NCBI GenBank assembly: GCA_021824855.1
Contig: JAKAJX010000058.1
Coordinates: 1-16,198, forward strand
Reading direction: 5' to 3'
DNA: 16,198 nucleotides
Origin: Bacteroidota bacterium
GTDB lineage: Bacteria; Bacteroidota; Bacteroidia; Chitinophagales; Chitinophagaceae
The position numbers and the translations under genes were made by a program. This document shows, in pieces, positions 1 to 6,613 of this stretch (positions within the stretch are counted from its first letter, which is position 1; each line of letters starts with the position of its first letter). Under the pieces are notes generated by a model. That model saw nothing but the letters and a program-made list of their open reading frames with translations. It was not told the origin of the DNA and made no database searches.

Positions 1-8
1 ATACCAAA

Positions 9-500
9 TTACGAAGCCTCTTTAGCAATAACCGGAATGGTTGCAATAGAAATATCAGCTTTTTGAGTTATATGTGTGTCAAGCATTTCTCTAAAATCCA
101 TTTGATATAATTGATCTCCACTTAATATTAATATATACTCAAAATCTAAATTGCTAATATGCCGTAATGATTGCCGCACAGCATCGGCAGTGCCTTGAAA
201 CCATCCTGGATTATCGGGCGTTTGCTCTGCTGCAAGAATATCAACAAATCCAATACTGAAAGCACCAAAATGATAGGTATTTTTTATATGTTTATTAAGT
301 GACGCCGAATTAAATTGTGTTAATACAAACATTCTGTTGATGTCTGAATTAATACAATTACTGATAGGAATATCTACCAAACGATACTTGCCTGCAATAG
401 GAACTGCAGGTTTACTGCGGCTTGCGGTTAATGGGTATAATCTTGTACCTGCACCACCACCAAGAATTACGGCTACAACTGAGTCGGAAATTGCTTTCAT
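9..500 (-). CDS. glgC: Glucose-1-phosphate adenylyltransferase (ADP-glucose pyrophosphorylase), interrupted by an in-frame stop
   Basis: The enzyme makes ADP-glucose from glucose-1-phosphate and ATP, the committed step of bacterial glycogen synthesis in the cytosol. The visible 163 residues are the start of the nucleotidyltransferase domain: GGGAGTR at 14-20, the KPAVP lysine at 30, WFQGTADA at 100-107 and SGDQLY at 127-132. The full family length is about 420 residues, so the C-terminal half of the catalytic domain and the left-handed beta-helix domain are missing here. The frame hits TAA after ...AKEAS, and the next codons in the same frame read F-G-(I/M). E. coli GlgC has EEASAFGV at this point, so homology continues across the stop. 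The stop is therefore a nonsense mutation, a read error at the edge, or a readthrough site. The gene lies 44 bases after glgA on the same strand. Identity is certain; intactness is doubtful. Confidence 0.9.
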   Translation of the reverse strand: MKAISDSVVAVILGGGAGTRLYPLTASRSKPAVPIAGKYRLVDIPISNCINSDINRMFVLTQFNSASLNKHIKNTYHFGAFSIGFVDILAAEQTPDNPGWFQGTADAVRQSLRHISNLDFEYILILSGDQLYQMDFREMLDTHITQKADISIATIPVIAKEAS

Positions 501-544
501 ATTTTCTTATTCTTTTAAATTAAAATTGAATATAGGTAAATTAA

Positions 545-1960
545 TTATTTTAAAGTAGTATATACATTGGTATATTGTTGAACAGTGTTTTCCCAACTAT
601 GGTCTATCTTCATCATGTGCTTTCGCATCCAGTTGAAATGTGTTTTATCATCATACACTTCTACGGCTCTTACTATTGCATATAAAATATCTTCTACTGT
701 TGCGTTGTTAAAACATATTCCAAAACCTTCCCAATCGCCCATATCGGTTACGGTATCTTTTAAGCCACCCGTTCTTCGTACCATTGGTATAGTTCCATAA
801 CGCAATGCATACATTTGATTTAATCCGCAAGGTTCTACTCTACTAGGCATTAATAAAAAATCGGCTCCTGCATACATTTGATGTGATAAAGTTTCATTAT
901 ATCCTATTTCGGCACGATAATATTCAGGAAAAGCTGCATTCATTTTTTGCAGCTGATCTTCTACAAAAAAGTCGCCGGTGCCTATAATTAAGAAGCTTAC
1001 TTTCCCTTTTAAATAATTTAAAGCTGCGTTAATTGCAGCGGGTAAAATATCTGCTGCTTTTTCACCTACTAATCTTCCAATAAATACTACTAAAGGCACT
1101 TCGCTGTTTAATGAAAATTTATTACACAAATCTAACTTGTTTTTATTTTTCCCGGTATTGATGGTGCTTATTTTATAATGATGGGTAATAAAACTATCAG
1201 TTTCCGGATTCCAAATTTCATTATCAATTCCATTTAAAATGCCAATACATTTTCCTTTTTCATATTCAAATAGTTTTTCTAATCCATTACTATTATATTT
1301 TAATTCATCCATATAACTCTGACTAACGGTAGTAACTTTCCATGCACATTTTATTCCGCTTGCTAAAGGATTAATCGTATTATTCCAATCTAAATCGCCC
1401 CACTTCCACGCATCCCATTCTGGCAATAAATTACTTCTATTCCATCCAAACCAACCTTGATATTGAGCATTGTGTATGGTTAATATAGTGGGAACCATAT
1501 TAAGCCTTCTAAAAGCCAAAGCGTTTTTAAACATAAAAGGAATAAGAGCTGCATGATAATCGTGACAATGCACAACATCGGGTAAATTTTGCCACTGATT
1601 TATCCAATGTGTTACAGCAATTTGAAAAGCAACAAACCGATCTACATCATCATCATACCCATATATTTTTTCTCTGTCTAATAGTCCGTATATATCAATT
1701 AAATACAAATCAAATCCGAGCTTATTTGTTTTTTCTTTTATCACCGTATAATTAAAAAAATAATTACCCATATTAGTATAGCCTTTATAATCAATAACCC
1801 AATCGTTATTGTATAAAAATTTAGTTCTATACATGGGCATTACTACTTTTGCATTGTGGCCGGCTTTGCACTGGTATTTGGGTAATGCACCAACAACATC
1901 TCCTAATCCGCCTGCTTTTGCTACCGGATAACATTCAGCACTTACATGAATTATTTCCAT
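545..1960 (-). CDS. glgA: Glycogen synthase, ADP-glucose dependent (GT5)
   Basis: GlgA transfers glucose from ADP-glucose to the non-reducing end of an alpha-1,4-glucan. The 471-residue length is close to E. coli GlgA (477). It shows the two-domain GT-B layout: KAGGL at 15-19 with GDVVGALPK following (ADP-glucose binding), CHDYHAA near 132-138, the hinge-side ILNGID at about 241, GRLVGEK at 295-301 (usually GRL or SRL ..QKG), and SRVEPCGLNQ with E376, followed by RRTGGLKDTV. I chose the ATG at 1958-1960; a TTG two codons upstream would add only M-F and is not needed. Transcribed leftward ahead of glgC with a 44-base gap, probably as one operon, and divergent from the sugar permease gene. A 13-base dyad (ACCTTC-T-GAAGGT, 1977-1989) sits 17 bases before the start; its role is unknown. 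Confidence 0.96.
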   Translation of the reverse strand: MEIIHVSAECYPVAKAGGLGDVVGALPKYQCKAGHNAKVVMPMYRTKFLYNNDWVIDYKGYTNMGNYFFNYTVIKEKTNKLGFDLYLIDIYGLLDREKIYGYDDDVDRFVAFQIAVTHWINQWQNLPDVVHCHDYHAALIPFMFKNALAFRRLNMVPTILTIHNAQYQGWFGWNRSNLLPEWDAWKWGDLDWNNTINPLASGIKCAWKVTTVSQSYMDELKYNSNGLEKLFEYEKGKCIGILNGIDNEIWNPETDSFITHHYKISTINTGKNKNKLDLCNKFSLNSEVPLVVFIGRLVGEKAADILPAAINAALNYLKGKVSFLIIGTGDFFVEDQLQKMNAAFPEYYRAEIGYNETLSHQMYAGADFLLMPSRVEPCGLNQMYALRYGTIPMVRRTGGLKDTVTDMGDWEGFGICFNNATVEDILYAIVRAVEVYDDKTHFNWMRKHMMKIDHSWENTVQQYTNVYTTLK

Positions 1961-2296
1961 AAACAACTTAATTAAAACCTTCTGAAGGTATAAATAAAAC
2001 TGATATTATATAGTGAATTGTTTGATAATTATTTTTTGTTACTTAAAATACAATTTTAGAACAGTTTTTAATCTAAAAATGAATTTGTAAAATTTATTTT
2101 TTACTGCAAATAACTCTTTACATTTGTTTCAATTGCCAGCACAAATAAAATGTTTGTGTATATACAAAATCTACAACTTCTAAAAAACTAACAATGCTTC
2201 ATCAACAACAACTCAACTTAGATTATTCTTAATCATTTACACCAATTATTACAATAACCTATTAACAACACTTACCAACAATTAATAAAATATTTT
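1961..2296. other. Divergent intergenic region between glgA and the sugar permease gene
   Basis: This 336-base gap has no credible gene. It must hold the promoters for the leftward glg genes and the rightward permease-kinase pair. It contains the ACCTTC-T-GAAGGT dyad at 1977-1989 near glgA, an exact TAnnTTTG box at 2119-2126 for the rightward genes, and a self-complementary TGTATATACA at 2157-2166. From 2167 to the permease ATG the + strand has only two G residues before the start codon, which would give an unstructured leader RNA. I found no exact -7 box for glgA on the - strand; the nearest is TAAAATTG (complement of 2051-2058), with one mismatch. Confidence 0.7.
2119..2126 (+). promoter_or_regulatory. 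Candidate Bacteroidota -7 box for the permease-kinase pair
   Basis: TACATTTG matches TAnnTTTG, the -7 element used by the primary sigma factor of Bacteroidota. The expected TTTG -33 element is not well placed: a TTTG at 2084-2087 leaves a 31-base spacer, and only a TTTA at 2092-2095 gives a more usual 23. Transcription would start near 2133 and give a leader of about 160 bases. Confidence 0.35.
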
Positions 2297-3580
2297 ATGA
2301 GTACAGAAAAGAAAAATTATGCACTGCCTATTGCAATGATGTTTGCTTTATTTTTTATGATTGCTTTTGTTACCGGCTTACCAAGCCCCATGGGTGTTAT
2401 AGTTGCTAAACAATTTAAAGCAACCAATTTCGAATCTCAACTTGGCTTTTTTGCCAATTTTATTGCTTATGCTTTTATGGGAATACCTGCCGGCATTATG
2501 CTAAAAAAAGTAGGATACAAAAAAACAGCACTTACTGCCATTTTTGTTGGCTTTGTAGGTGTTGGTATTCAATTTCTTTCAGGCAACTTAGGAAGTTTTT
2601 CAGTTTATTTAGCCGGTGCATTTGTTTCCGGATTTTCTATGTGCATGCTTAATACCGTAGTAAATCCAATGCTTAATACATTAGGTGGTGGTGGTAACAA
2701 AGGAAATCAGTTAATTCAGTTTGGAGGTTCATTAAATTCTATTGGAGCTACTATTACTCCCATGCTTGTAGGATATTTAATGGGTGAAGAAGCCGGACGT
2801 ACCATAGAAAAAGCCAATCCTGCTTTATTTTTAGCTATGGGAATTTTTGCTTTGGCATTTATAGTTTTATTATTTGTTTCAATGCCCGAACCACACATGG
2901 AAAATAGCAATATTAAAAAAGAAAAAGAAACGCATAGTCCTCTTTCATTTCGTCATTTTATTTTAGGTGCTATTGCCATTTTTGTATATGTAGGAGTTGA
3001 AGTGGGCATACCAAGTACTGCTAATTTATTTATGACAACAGCCGCAGAAAAAGGCGGATTGAATATTGATGCTACCATTGCAGGTACCGTTGTTGGAACT
3101 TATTGGTTTTTAATGTTAATTGGCAGATTAGCCGGCGGTTCTGTAGGAGCTAAAATTTCGAGTAAAGCAATGATAACATTTTCAGCTTTATTAGGAATAT
3201 TATTTCTGGTAATTGCCATTCTTAGTTCTGTTGATACGAAAGTGTATATGCCGGTATTTCAATCTAATTTTTCATTTGGCTTAGCTCAAGTACCCATCAG
3301 CATTATGTTTATAGTTTTATGTGGTATTTGCACTTCGGTAATGTGGGGTGGTATATTTAATTTGGCCGTAGAAGGCTTGGGAAAATATACAGCAGCAGCT
3401 TCGGGTATTTTTATGGTAATGGTTTGCGGTGGTGGAATTATTCCTTTATTACAAGGTTTTGTTGCCGATAAAACAACTTATATTTCAAGCTACTGGGTAA
3501 TTTTTATTGGCATGACATACATTTTATTTTACGCACTCATTGGCAGTAAAAATGTAAATAAAGATATTGTGGTTAATTAA
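2297..3580 (+). CDS. MFS sugar permease, FHS family (glucose/galactose/fucose:H+ symporter type)
   Basis: A 427-residue inner-membrane protein with about 12 hydrophobic helices. The N-terminal part resembles the fucose-galactose-glucose:H+ symporter family (FucP/GluP, TC 2.A.1.7): a first helix with an FVTGLPSPMG segment, and a helix 2-3 loop reading GIPAGIMLKKVGYKKTAL (about residues 60-77). A charged central loop (ENSNIKKEKETHSP, about residues 201-214) splits the protein into two six-helix halves, as usual for MFS. No signal peptide is needed. The ROK kinase gene follows 41 bases downstream on the same strand, which points to import of a hexose that is then phosphorylated. Glucose is the best guess, but galactose, fucose or N-acetylglucosamine cannot be excluded. 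The ATG at 2297 has no Shine-Dalgarno sequence; the leader is A/C/U-rich. Confidence 0.88.
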   Translation: MSTEKKNYALPIAMMFALFFMIAFVTGLPSPMGVIVAKQFKATNFESQLGFFANFIAYAFMGIPAGIMLKKVGYKKTALTAIFVGFVGVGIQFLSGNLGSFSVYLAGAFVSGFSMCMLNTVVNPMLNTLGGGGNKGNQLIQFGGSLNSIGATITPMLVGYLMGEEAGRTIEKANPALFLAMGIFALAFIVLLFVSMPEPHMENSNIKKEKETHSPLSFRHFILGAIAIFVYVGVEVGIPSTANLFMTTAAEKGGLNIDATIAGTVVGTYWFLMLIGRLAGGSVGAKISSKAMITFSALLGILFLVIAILSSVDTKVYMPVFQSNFSFGLAQVPISIMFIVLCGICTSVMWGGIFNLAVEGLGKYTAAASGIFMVMVCGGGIIPLLQGFVADKTTYISSYWVIFIGMTYILFYALIGSKNVNKDIVVN

Positions 3581-3621
3581 TTCAAAAATTTTATACTCAT
3601 TAAACCGAAAAGTTAAATATT

Positions 3622-4596
3622 ATGGCTACAGCAATTTCAGACTCTTTTGCTATTGGAATTGATATTGGCGGAACCAATACCGTATTTGGCATTGTAGATA
3701 TCCGCGGAAACATAGAAGCACGTGGTGCTATTTCTACAAAAAAACACGAACGTGTAGAAGATTTTATTGAAGAATTATACAAAGCAGTGATGCCTGTTAT
3801 TGAAACAGTTGGAGGAAAAGATAAAATTAAAGGAATTGGTATTGGAGCCCCCAATGGCAACTATTACTCAGGCAATATCGAATATGCACCTAACTTAAGT
3901 TGGAAAGGTATTATTCCTTTATGCGACATGATTACCAAAAAATTCGATATTCCTTCTGCACTTACCAACGATGCCAACGCCGCAGCTATAGGCGAAATGC
4001 AATATGGTGCTGCAAAAGGAATGAAAGATTTTATTATGATTACATTAGGAACGGGCGTAGGAAGTGGTATTGTTGCTAATGGTCAATTAATTCTTGGACA
4101 TGATGGCTTTGCAGGCGAATTAGGGCATACCATAATTATTCCGAATGGAAGATTACACCAAGGTACCGGAGCGCATGGTAGTTTGGAAGTATATTGCTCT
4201 GCCACAGGTGTTCGATTAACTGCTTTAGAAAAGTTAGAGCAAAATGCAACTACTCCATCATTAATGCGTAATTATACAAAAGATGAATTAGATAGTAAAG
4301 CCGTTTATGATTGTGCTATGGAAGGAGATCAGCTTGCATTAGAAGTATATGCTTTTACAGGAGAAGTTTTAGGAAGAGCATTAGCCAATTTTGTGATGTT
4401 CTCCTCTCCCGAAGCTATCGTTTTATTTGGTGGTTTAACAAAAGCAGGCGATTTAATTTTAAACCCAACCAGAGAACATTTAGAAGCCAATGTTTTACCA
4501 ATTTTCAGAAATAAAGTAAAACTTATTTTCAGTGAATTAAAAGAATCTGATGCTGCAATATTAGGTGCTTCTGCATTAGTATGGGATATTAAATAA
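3622..4596 (+). CDS. ROK-family sugar kinase, probable glucokinase
   Basis: A 324-residue cytosolic kinase that should phosphorylate a hexose at O6 using ATP. Phosphate-binding DIGGTN is at 14-19, the catalytic base is D117 within LTNDANAAAIGE, GTGVGSGI is at 143-150, and the sugar-binding GELGH is at 165-169 (E166, H169). The C-terminal phosphate loop reads VLFGGLTKAG. The usual ROK zinc motif CxCGxxGCxE is changed: residues 180-189 read QGTGAHGSLE, so all three cysteines are lost while the glycines and E189 are kept. H169, the fourth ligand in zinc-binding members, remains. The protein may fold without zinc. It lies downstream of the sugar permease gene in a likely two-gene operon that ends at the hairpin at 4614-4650. 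Other ROK substrates (mannose, N-acetylglucosamine, fructose) are possible. Confidence 0.88.
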   Translation: MATAISDSFAIGIDIGGTNTVFGIVDIRGNIEARGAISTKKHERVEDFIEELYKAVMPVIETVGGKDKIKGIGIGAPNGNYYSGNIEYAPNLSWKGIIPLCDMITKKFDIPSALTNDANAAAIGEMQYGAAKGMKDFIMITLGTGVGSGIVANGQLILGHDGFAGELGHTIIIPNGRLHQGTGAHGSLEVYCSATGVRLTALEKLEQNATTPSLMRNYTKDELDSKAVYDCAMEGDQLALEVYAFTGEVLGRALANFVMFSSPEAIVLFGGLTKAGDLILNPTREHLEANVLPIFRNKVKLIFSELKESDAAILGASALVWDIK

Positions 4597-4613
4597 ACTT
4601 TTTACATACCTAA

Positions 4614-4650
4614 ATAATAATGCCCTTGAAATTATCAAGGGCATTATTAT
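4614..4650. terminator. Bidirectional hairpin terminator between convergent genes
   Basis: A perfect 16-bp inverted repeat: arms 4614-4629 and 4635-4650, loop AATTA. The core is GCCCTTGA / TCAAGGGC, flanked by ATAATAAT / ATTATTAT, so the 3' side of the hairpin ends U-rich on either strand. It lies 17 bases after the ROK kinase stop and 10 bases after the RlmI-like gene stop (opposite strand), the right place for a shared terminator. A long uninterrupted T-run is lacking on both sides. Confidence 0.85.
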
Positions 4651-4660
4651 AAAAAGAACC

Positions 4661-5836
4661 TTATTTGTCTCTTACTTCAACAATTAAAAATTTCAAATAA
4701 TTAGTATTATCCAATCCCCAAATAATGGGATGATCACTTGCTTGTGCATTAAAAACAACTTGTTTTATTTTTTTTCTTGCATCTTTAGCAGCCATTTCAA
4801 TTGTTTGCAAAAACAAATCGGGTTGAACTAAATTGGTACAACTCGATGTAACCAAAAAACCTCCATTTTCAATTAACTTCATTCCACGCAAATTAATTTC
4901 TTTATATCCTGTAATAGCTTTTTGTATATTTTCTCTACTTTTTGTAAATGCAGGCGGATCAAGCATTACAACATCATATTTCTTTTCTTCTTTAGCCCAA
5001 ATTTTTAATACATCAAAAGCATTCATTGCTTCGAATTTGCAAATATGAGCTAATCCATTTAGCTCTGCATTTTTGTTGGCCTGAGCTACTGCATTAGCAC
5101 TAATATCTAATCCTAAAACCGATTTTGCACCATAATGTGCTGCATGAATTTCGAAAGTGCCGGTATAAGTAAATGCTCCAAGTACATTGGCATTTTTTAC
5201 AATTTGCTTAATGGCTCTTCTATTATCTTGTTGATCTAAAAAATATCCTGTTTTTTGTCCGTTTTCAATATCCACATAAAACTGTAATCCGTTTTCTTTA
5301 ATAACAATATTCGTATCAAATGCAGCAGATAAAAATCCTTTTAGTTGTGGTAGGCCTTCCAATTCTCTTACAGGAACATCATTTCGCTCGTAAATACCTT
5401 TAGGCGAAAATAGTTTTTGTAAAGCTTCAACAATAGCCGGCTTCCAAATATCTATTCCATACGCTAAAGTTTGAATTACAAAATAATCATTGAATTTATC
5501 AATAATTAATGCAGGTAATTCATCGGCTTCGCCAAAAATTAAACGACAATTTTCGGTGTAACCAATTTTTTGGCGGTATTGCCAAGCTTGTTCAATTTTT
5601 TTATAAAAAAATGAGGCATCAATTGCTTCATTTTTTCTGGTTAATAATCGAACAATAATTTGAGATTTCGGATTAATATATCCTCTTCCACAAAACTTTT
5701 CATCGGCATAATATATATCTACTATATCTCCGGCATTTACATTGCCATTAATTTTTTCAACTTCATTCAAAAAAATCCAAGGATGGCCATTAAAAATTCG
5801 ATTGGCTATTTTTCGTTTTAAAAAAACTTTAGTCAT
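4661..5836 (-). CDS. Class I rRNA methyltransferase, RlmI-like (PUA plus SAM domain)
   Basis: A 391-residue protein matching the RlmI/YccW family (E. coli RlmI, 396 residues, makes m5C1962 in 23S rRNA). An N-terminal PUA-like RNA-binding domain covers about 1-70 (LKRKIANRIFNGHPWIF, then GDIVDIY). The central EEHD-like part has FGEADELPALIIDKF at 101-115 and NGQKTGYFLDQQDNR at 192-206. The SAM-binding Rossmann fold has AFTYTGTFEIHAA at 221-233 and LGLDIS at 241-246, then LDPPAF at 292-297 and SSC at 331-333. In motif I the usual acidic residue of VLD is glycine (VLG, 218-220). Stand-alone gene, convergent with the ROK kinase and divergent from grpE. A TATCTTTG box lies 5-12 bases before the ATG. 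The exact target base is inferred from the family. Confidence 0.88.
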   Translation of the reverse strand: MTKVFLKRKIANRIFNGHPWIFLNEVEKINGNVNAGDIVDIYYADEKFCGRGYINPKSQIIVRLLTRKNEAIDASFFYKKIEQAWQYRQKIGYTENCRLIFGEADELPALIIDKFNDYFVIQTLAYGIDIWKPAIVEALQKLFSPKGIYERNDVPVRELEGLPQLKGFLSAAFDTNIVIKENGLQFYVDIENGQKTGYFLDQQDNRRAIKQIVKNANVLGAFTYTGTFEIHAAHYGAKSVLGLDISANAVAQANKNAELNGLAHICKFEAMNAFDVLKIWAKEEKKYDVVMLDPPAFTKSRENIQKAITGYKEINLRGMKLIENGGFLVTSSCTNLVQPDLFLQTIEMAAKDARKKIKQVVFNAQASDHPIIWGLDNTNYLKFLIVEVRDK

Positions 5837-5840
5837 ACCG

Positions 5841-5848
5841 CAAAGATA
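5841..5848 (-). promoter_or_regulatory. Bacteroidota -7 box for the RlmI-like gene, nearly leaderless
   Basis: The + strand reads CAAAGATA, so the - strand has TATCTTTG, an exact TAnnTTTG match. Its G is only five bases from the ATG at 5836, which puts the expected transcript start at or next to the start codon. No clean TTTG -33 box is visible; the closest is TTTC (complement of 5873-5876) with a 24-base spacer. Confidence 0.45.
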
Positions 5849-5928
5849 CGCTTAGTAAAAAGTTAATTACCAGAAACAACTAACGATACATAGAAATAAT
5901 TTTCTGACAATTTTTCTTTTTCCATTGC

Positions 5929-5945
5929 TTGGCAAAAGAATTGAA
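5929..5945 (+). promoter_or_regulatory. Candidate sigma-54-like (-24/-12) promoter for grpE-dnaJ
   Basis: TTGGCA (5929-5934), six bases, then TTGAA (5941-5945). The sigma-54 consensus is TTGGCACG-N4-TTGCW, so the GG-to-TTG spacing is exact and the -24 part matches, while the -12 GC is GA. Transcription would start near 5956, about 19 bases before the grpE ATG. A TGACA half-site and T-rich run (5905-5920) lie just upstream. No TAnnTTTG box and no CIRCE element (TTAGCACTC-N9-GAGTGCTAA) are present in this 138-base gap. Confidence 0.4.
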
Positions 5946-5974
5946 GATATTGATTAACTTATTTAAAAATAACT

Positions 5975-6535
5975 ATGGAAGAAAAAGAAATACTGAACAG
6001 TGAACCTGTTGAGAACAATAATGCTTTAAATACTGACGAAAATGCAGCCGGCTCAACACATTTAAACGAACCTGTGGCAGAAGAAAGTGAAATTGAAAAA
6101 TTATTGCTTGAATTAGAAGAACAAAAAGATAAGTACTTACGCTTAATGGCAGAGTTTGATAATTTTAGACGCAGAACAGCCAAAGAAAATCTTGAATTAC
6201 GCCAAACTGCAGCCAAAGACGTAATTTTTTCTTTATTAGACGTGTTAGATGATTGCGATAGAGCAGAAAAACAATTACAATCGAGCGAAGAAATAGAAAA
6301 ACAAAAAGAAGGAGTTTTATTAGTATTTAATAAGCTAAGAAGCAGTTTGCAAAGTAAAGGGGTAAAAGCTATGGAAAGCATGCATTCGGAGTTTGATGTT
6401 GAGAAACATGAAGCAATTACCGAAATTCCGGCTCCATCAAAAAATTTACAAGGCAAAATACTTGATGAAGTTCAAAAAGGATATTATTTAAACGATAAAA
6501 TTATTCGTTTTGCCAAAGTGGTTGTTGGCAAATAA
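5975..6535 (+). CDS. grpE: Nucleotide exchange factor GrpE
   Basis: GrpE is the dimeric cofactor that releases ADP from DnaK in the DnaK-DnaJ chaperone cycle. The 186 residues show an acidic, disordered N-terminus (1-40), a long charged alpha-helix suited to a dimeric coiled coil (about 38-125, including EEQKDKYLRLMAEFDNFRRR), FDVEKHEAI at 140-148, and the C-terminal beta-domain signature GYYLNDKIIRFAKVVVG at 169-185. Length is normal for the family. The start is the first ATG, preceded by an A-rich leader. dnaJ follows after 78 bases, and the two are probably co-transcribed; dnaK is not in the window. Expression is probably stress-linked, judged from function and from the unusual -24/-12-like element upstream. 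Confidence 0.96.
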   Translation: MEEKEILNSEPVENNNALNTDENAAGSTHLNEPVAEESEIEKLLLELEEQKDKYLRLMAEFDNFRRRTAKENLELRQTAAKDVIFSLLDVLDDCDRAEKQLQSSEEIEKQKEGVLLVFNKLRSSLQSKGVKAMESMHSEFDVEKHEAITEIPAPSKNLQGKILDEVQKGYYLNDKIIRFAKVVVGK

Positions 6536-6555
6536 TTGCTTTATCAAAATGCAAG

Positions 6556-6586
6556 TGTGCAAATAAATTTGTATCACATTTGCACA
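6556..6586. repeat. Inverted repeat between grpE and dnaJ
   Basis: TGTGCAAAT (6556-6564) and ATTTGCACA (6578-6586) are perfect 9-base complements around a 13-base loop. As RNA the stem can extend three more pairs, one of them G-U (6553-6555 with 6587-6589). An outer pair ATGCAA (6549-6554) and TTGCAT (6595-6600) is nested around it. It could be an mRNA hairpin that tunes dnaJ expression or processing, or a protein-binding site. There is no T-run after it, so it is not a typical terminator. Confidence 0.6.
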
Positions 6587-6613
6587 TTTAAAAATTGCAT
6601 ATTCACTCAAATT

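Noticed and set aside
337..558. Open frame on the + strand opposite the start of glgC
   Set aside because: It is antisense to conserved glgC coding sequence, and the translation resembles no family.
1961..1966. TTG start for glgA two codons upstream
   Set aside because: The ATG at 1958-1960 gives the standard GlgA N-terminus MEIIHVSAE; the TTG adds nothing.
2157..2166. Palindrome TGTATATACA in the glgA-permease gap, as an operator
   Set aside because: Short and AT-only apart from one G/C pair; expected by chance in such DNA. Mentioned only as part of the gap.
5837..5974. CIRCE element or HrcA control before grpE
   Set aside because: No TTAGCACTC or GAGTGCTAA half-site is present, even in degenerate form.
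6536..6613. N-terminal extension of dnaJ from a TTG right after the grpE stop
   Set aside because: The 26 extra residues are unlike any DnaJ, the DNA there is an inverted repeat, and MKRDYYEILG at 6614 is the canonical start.
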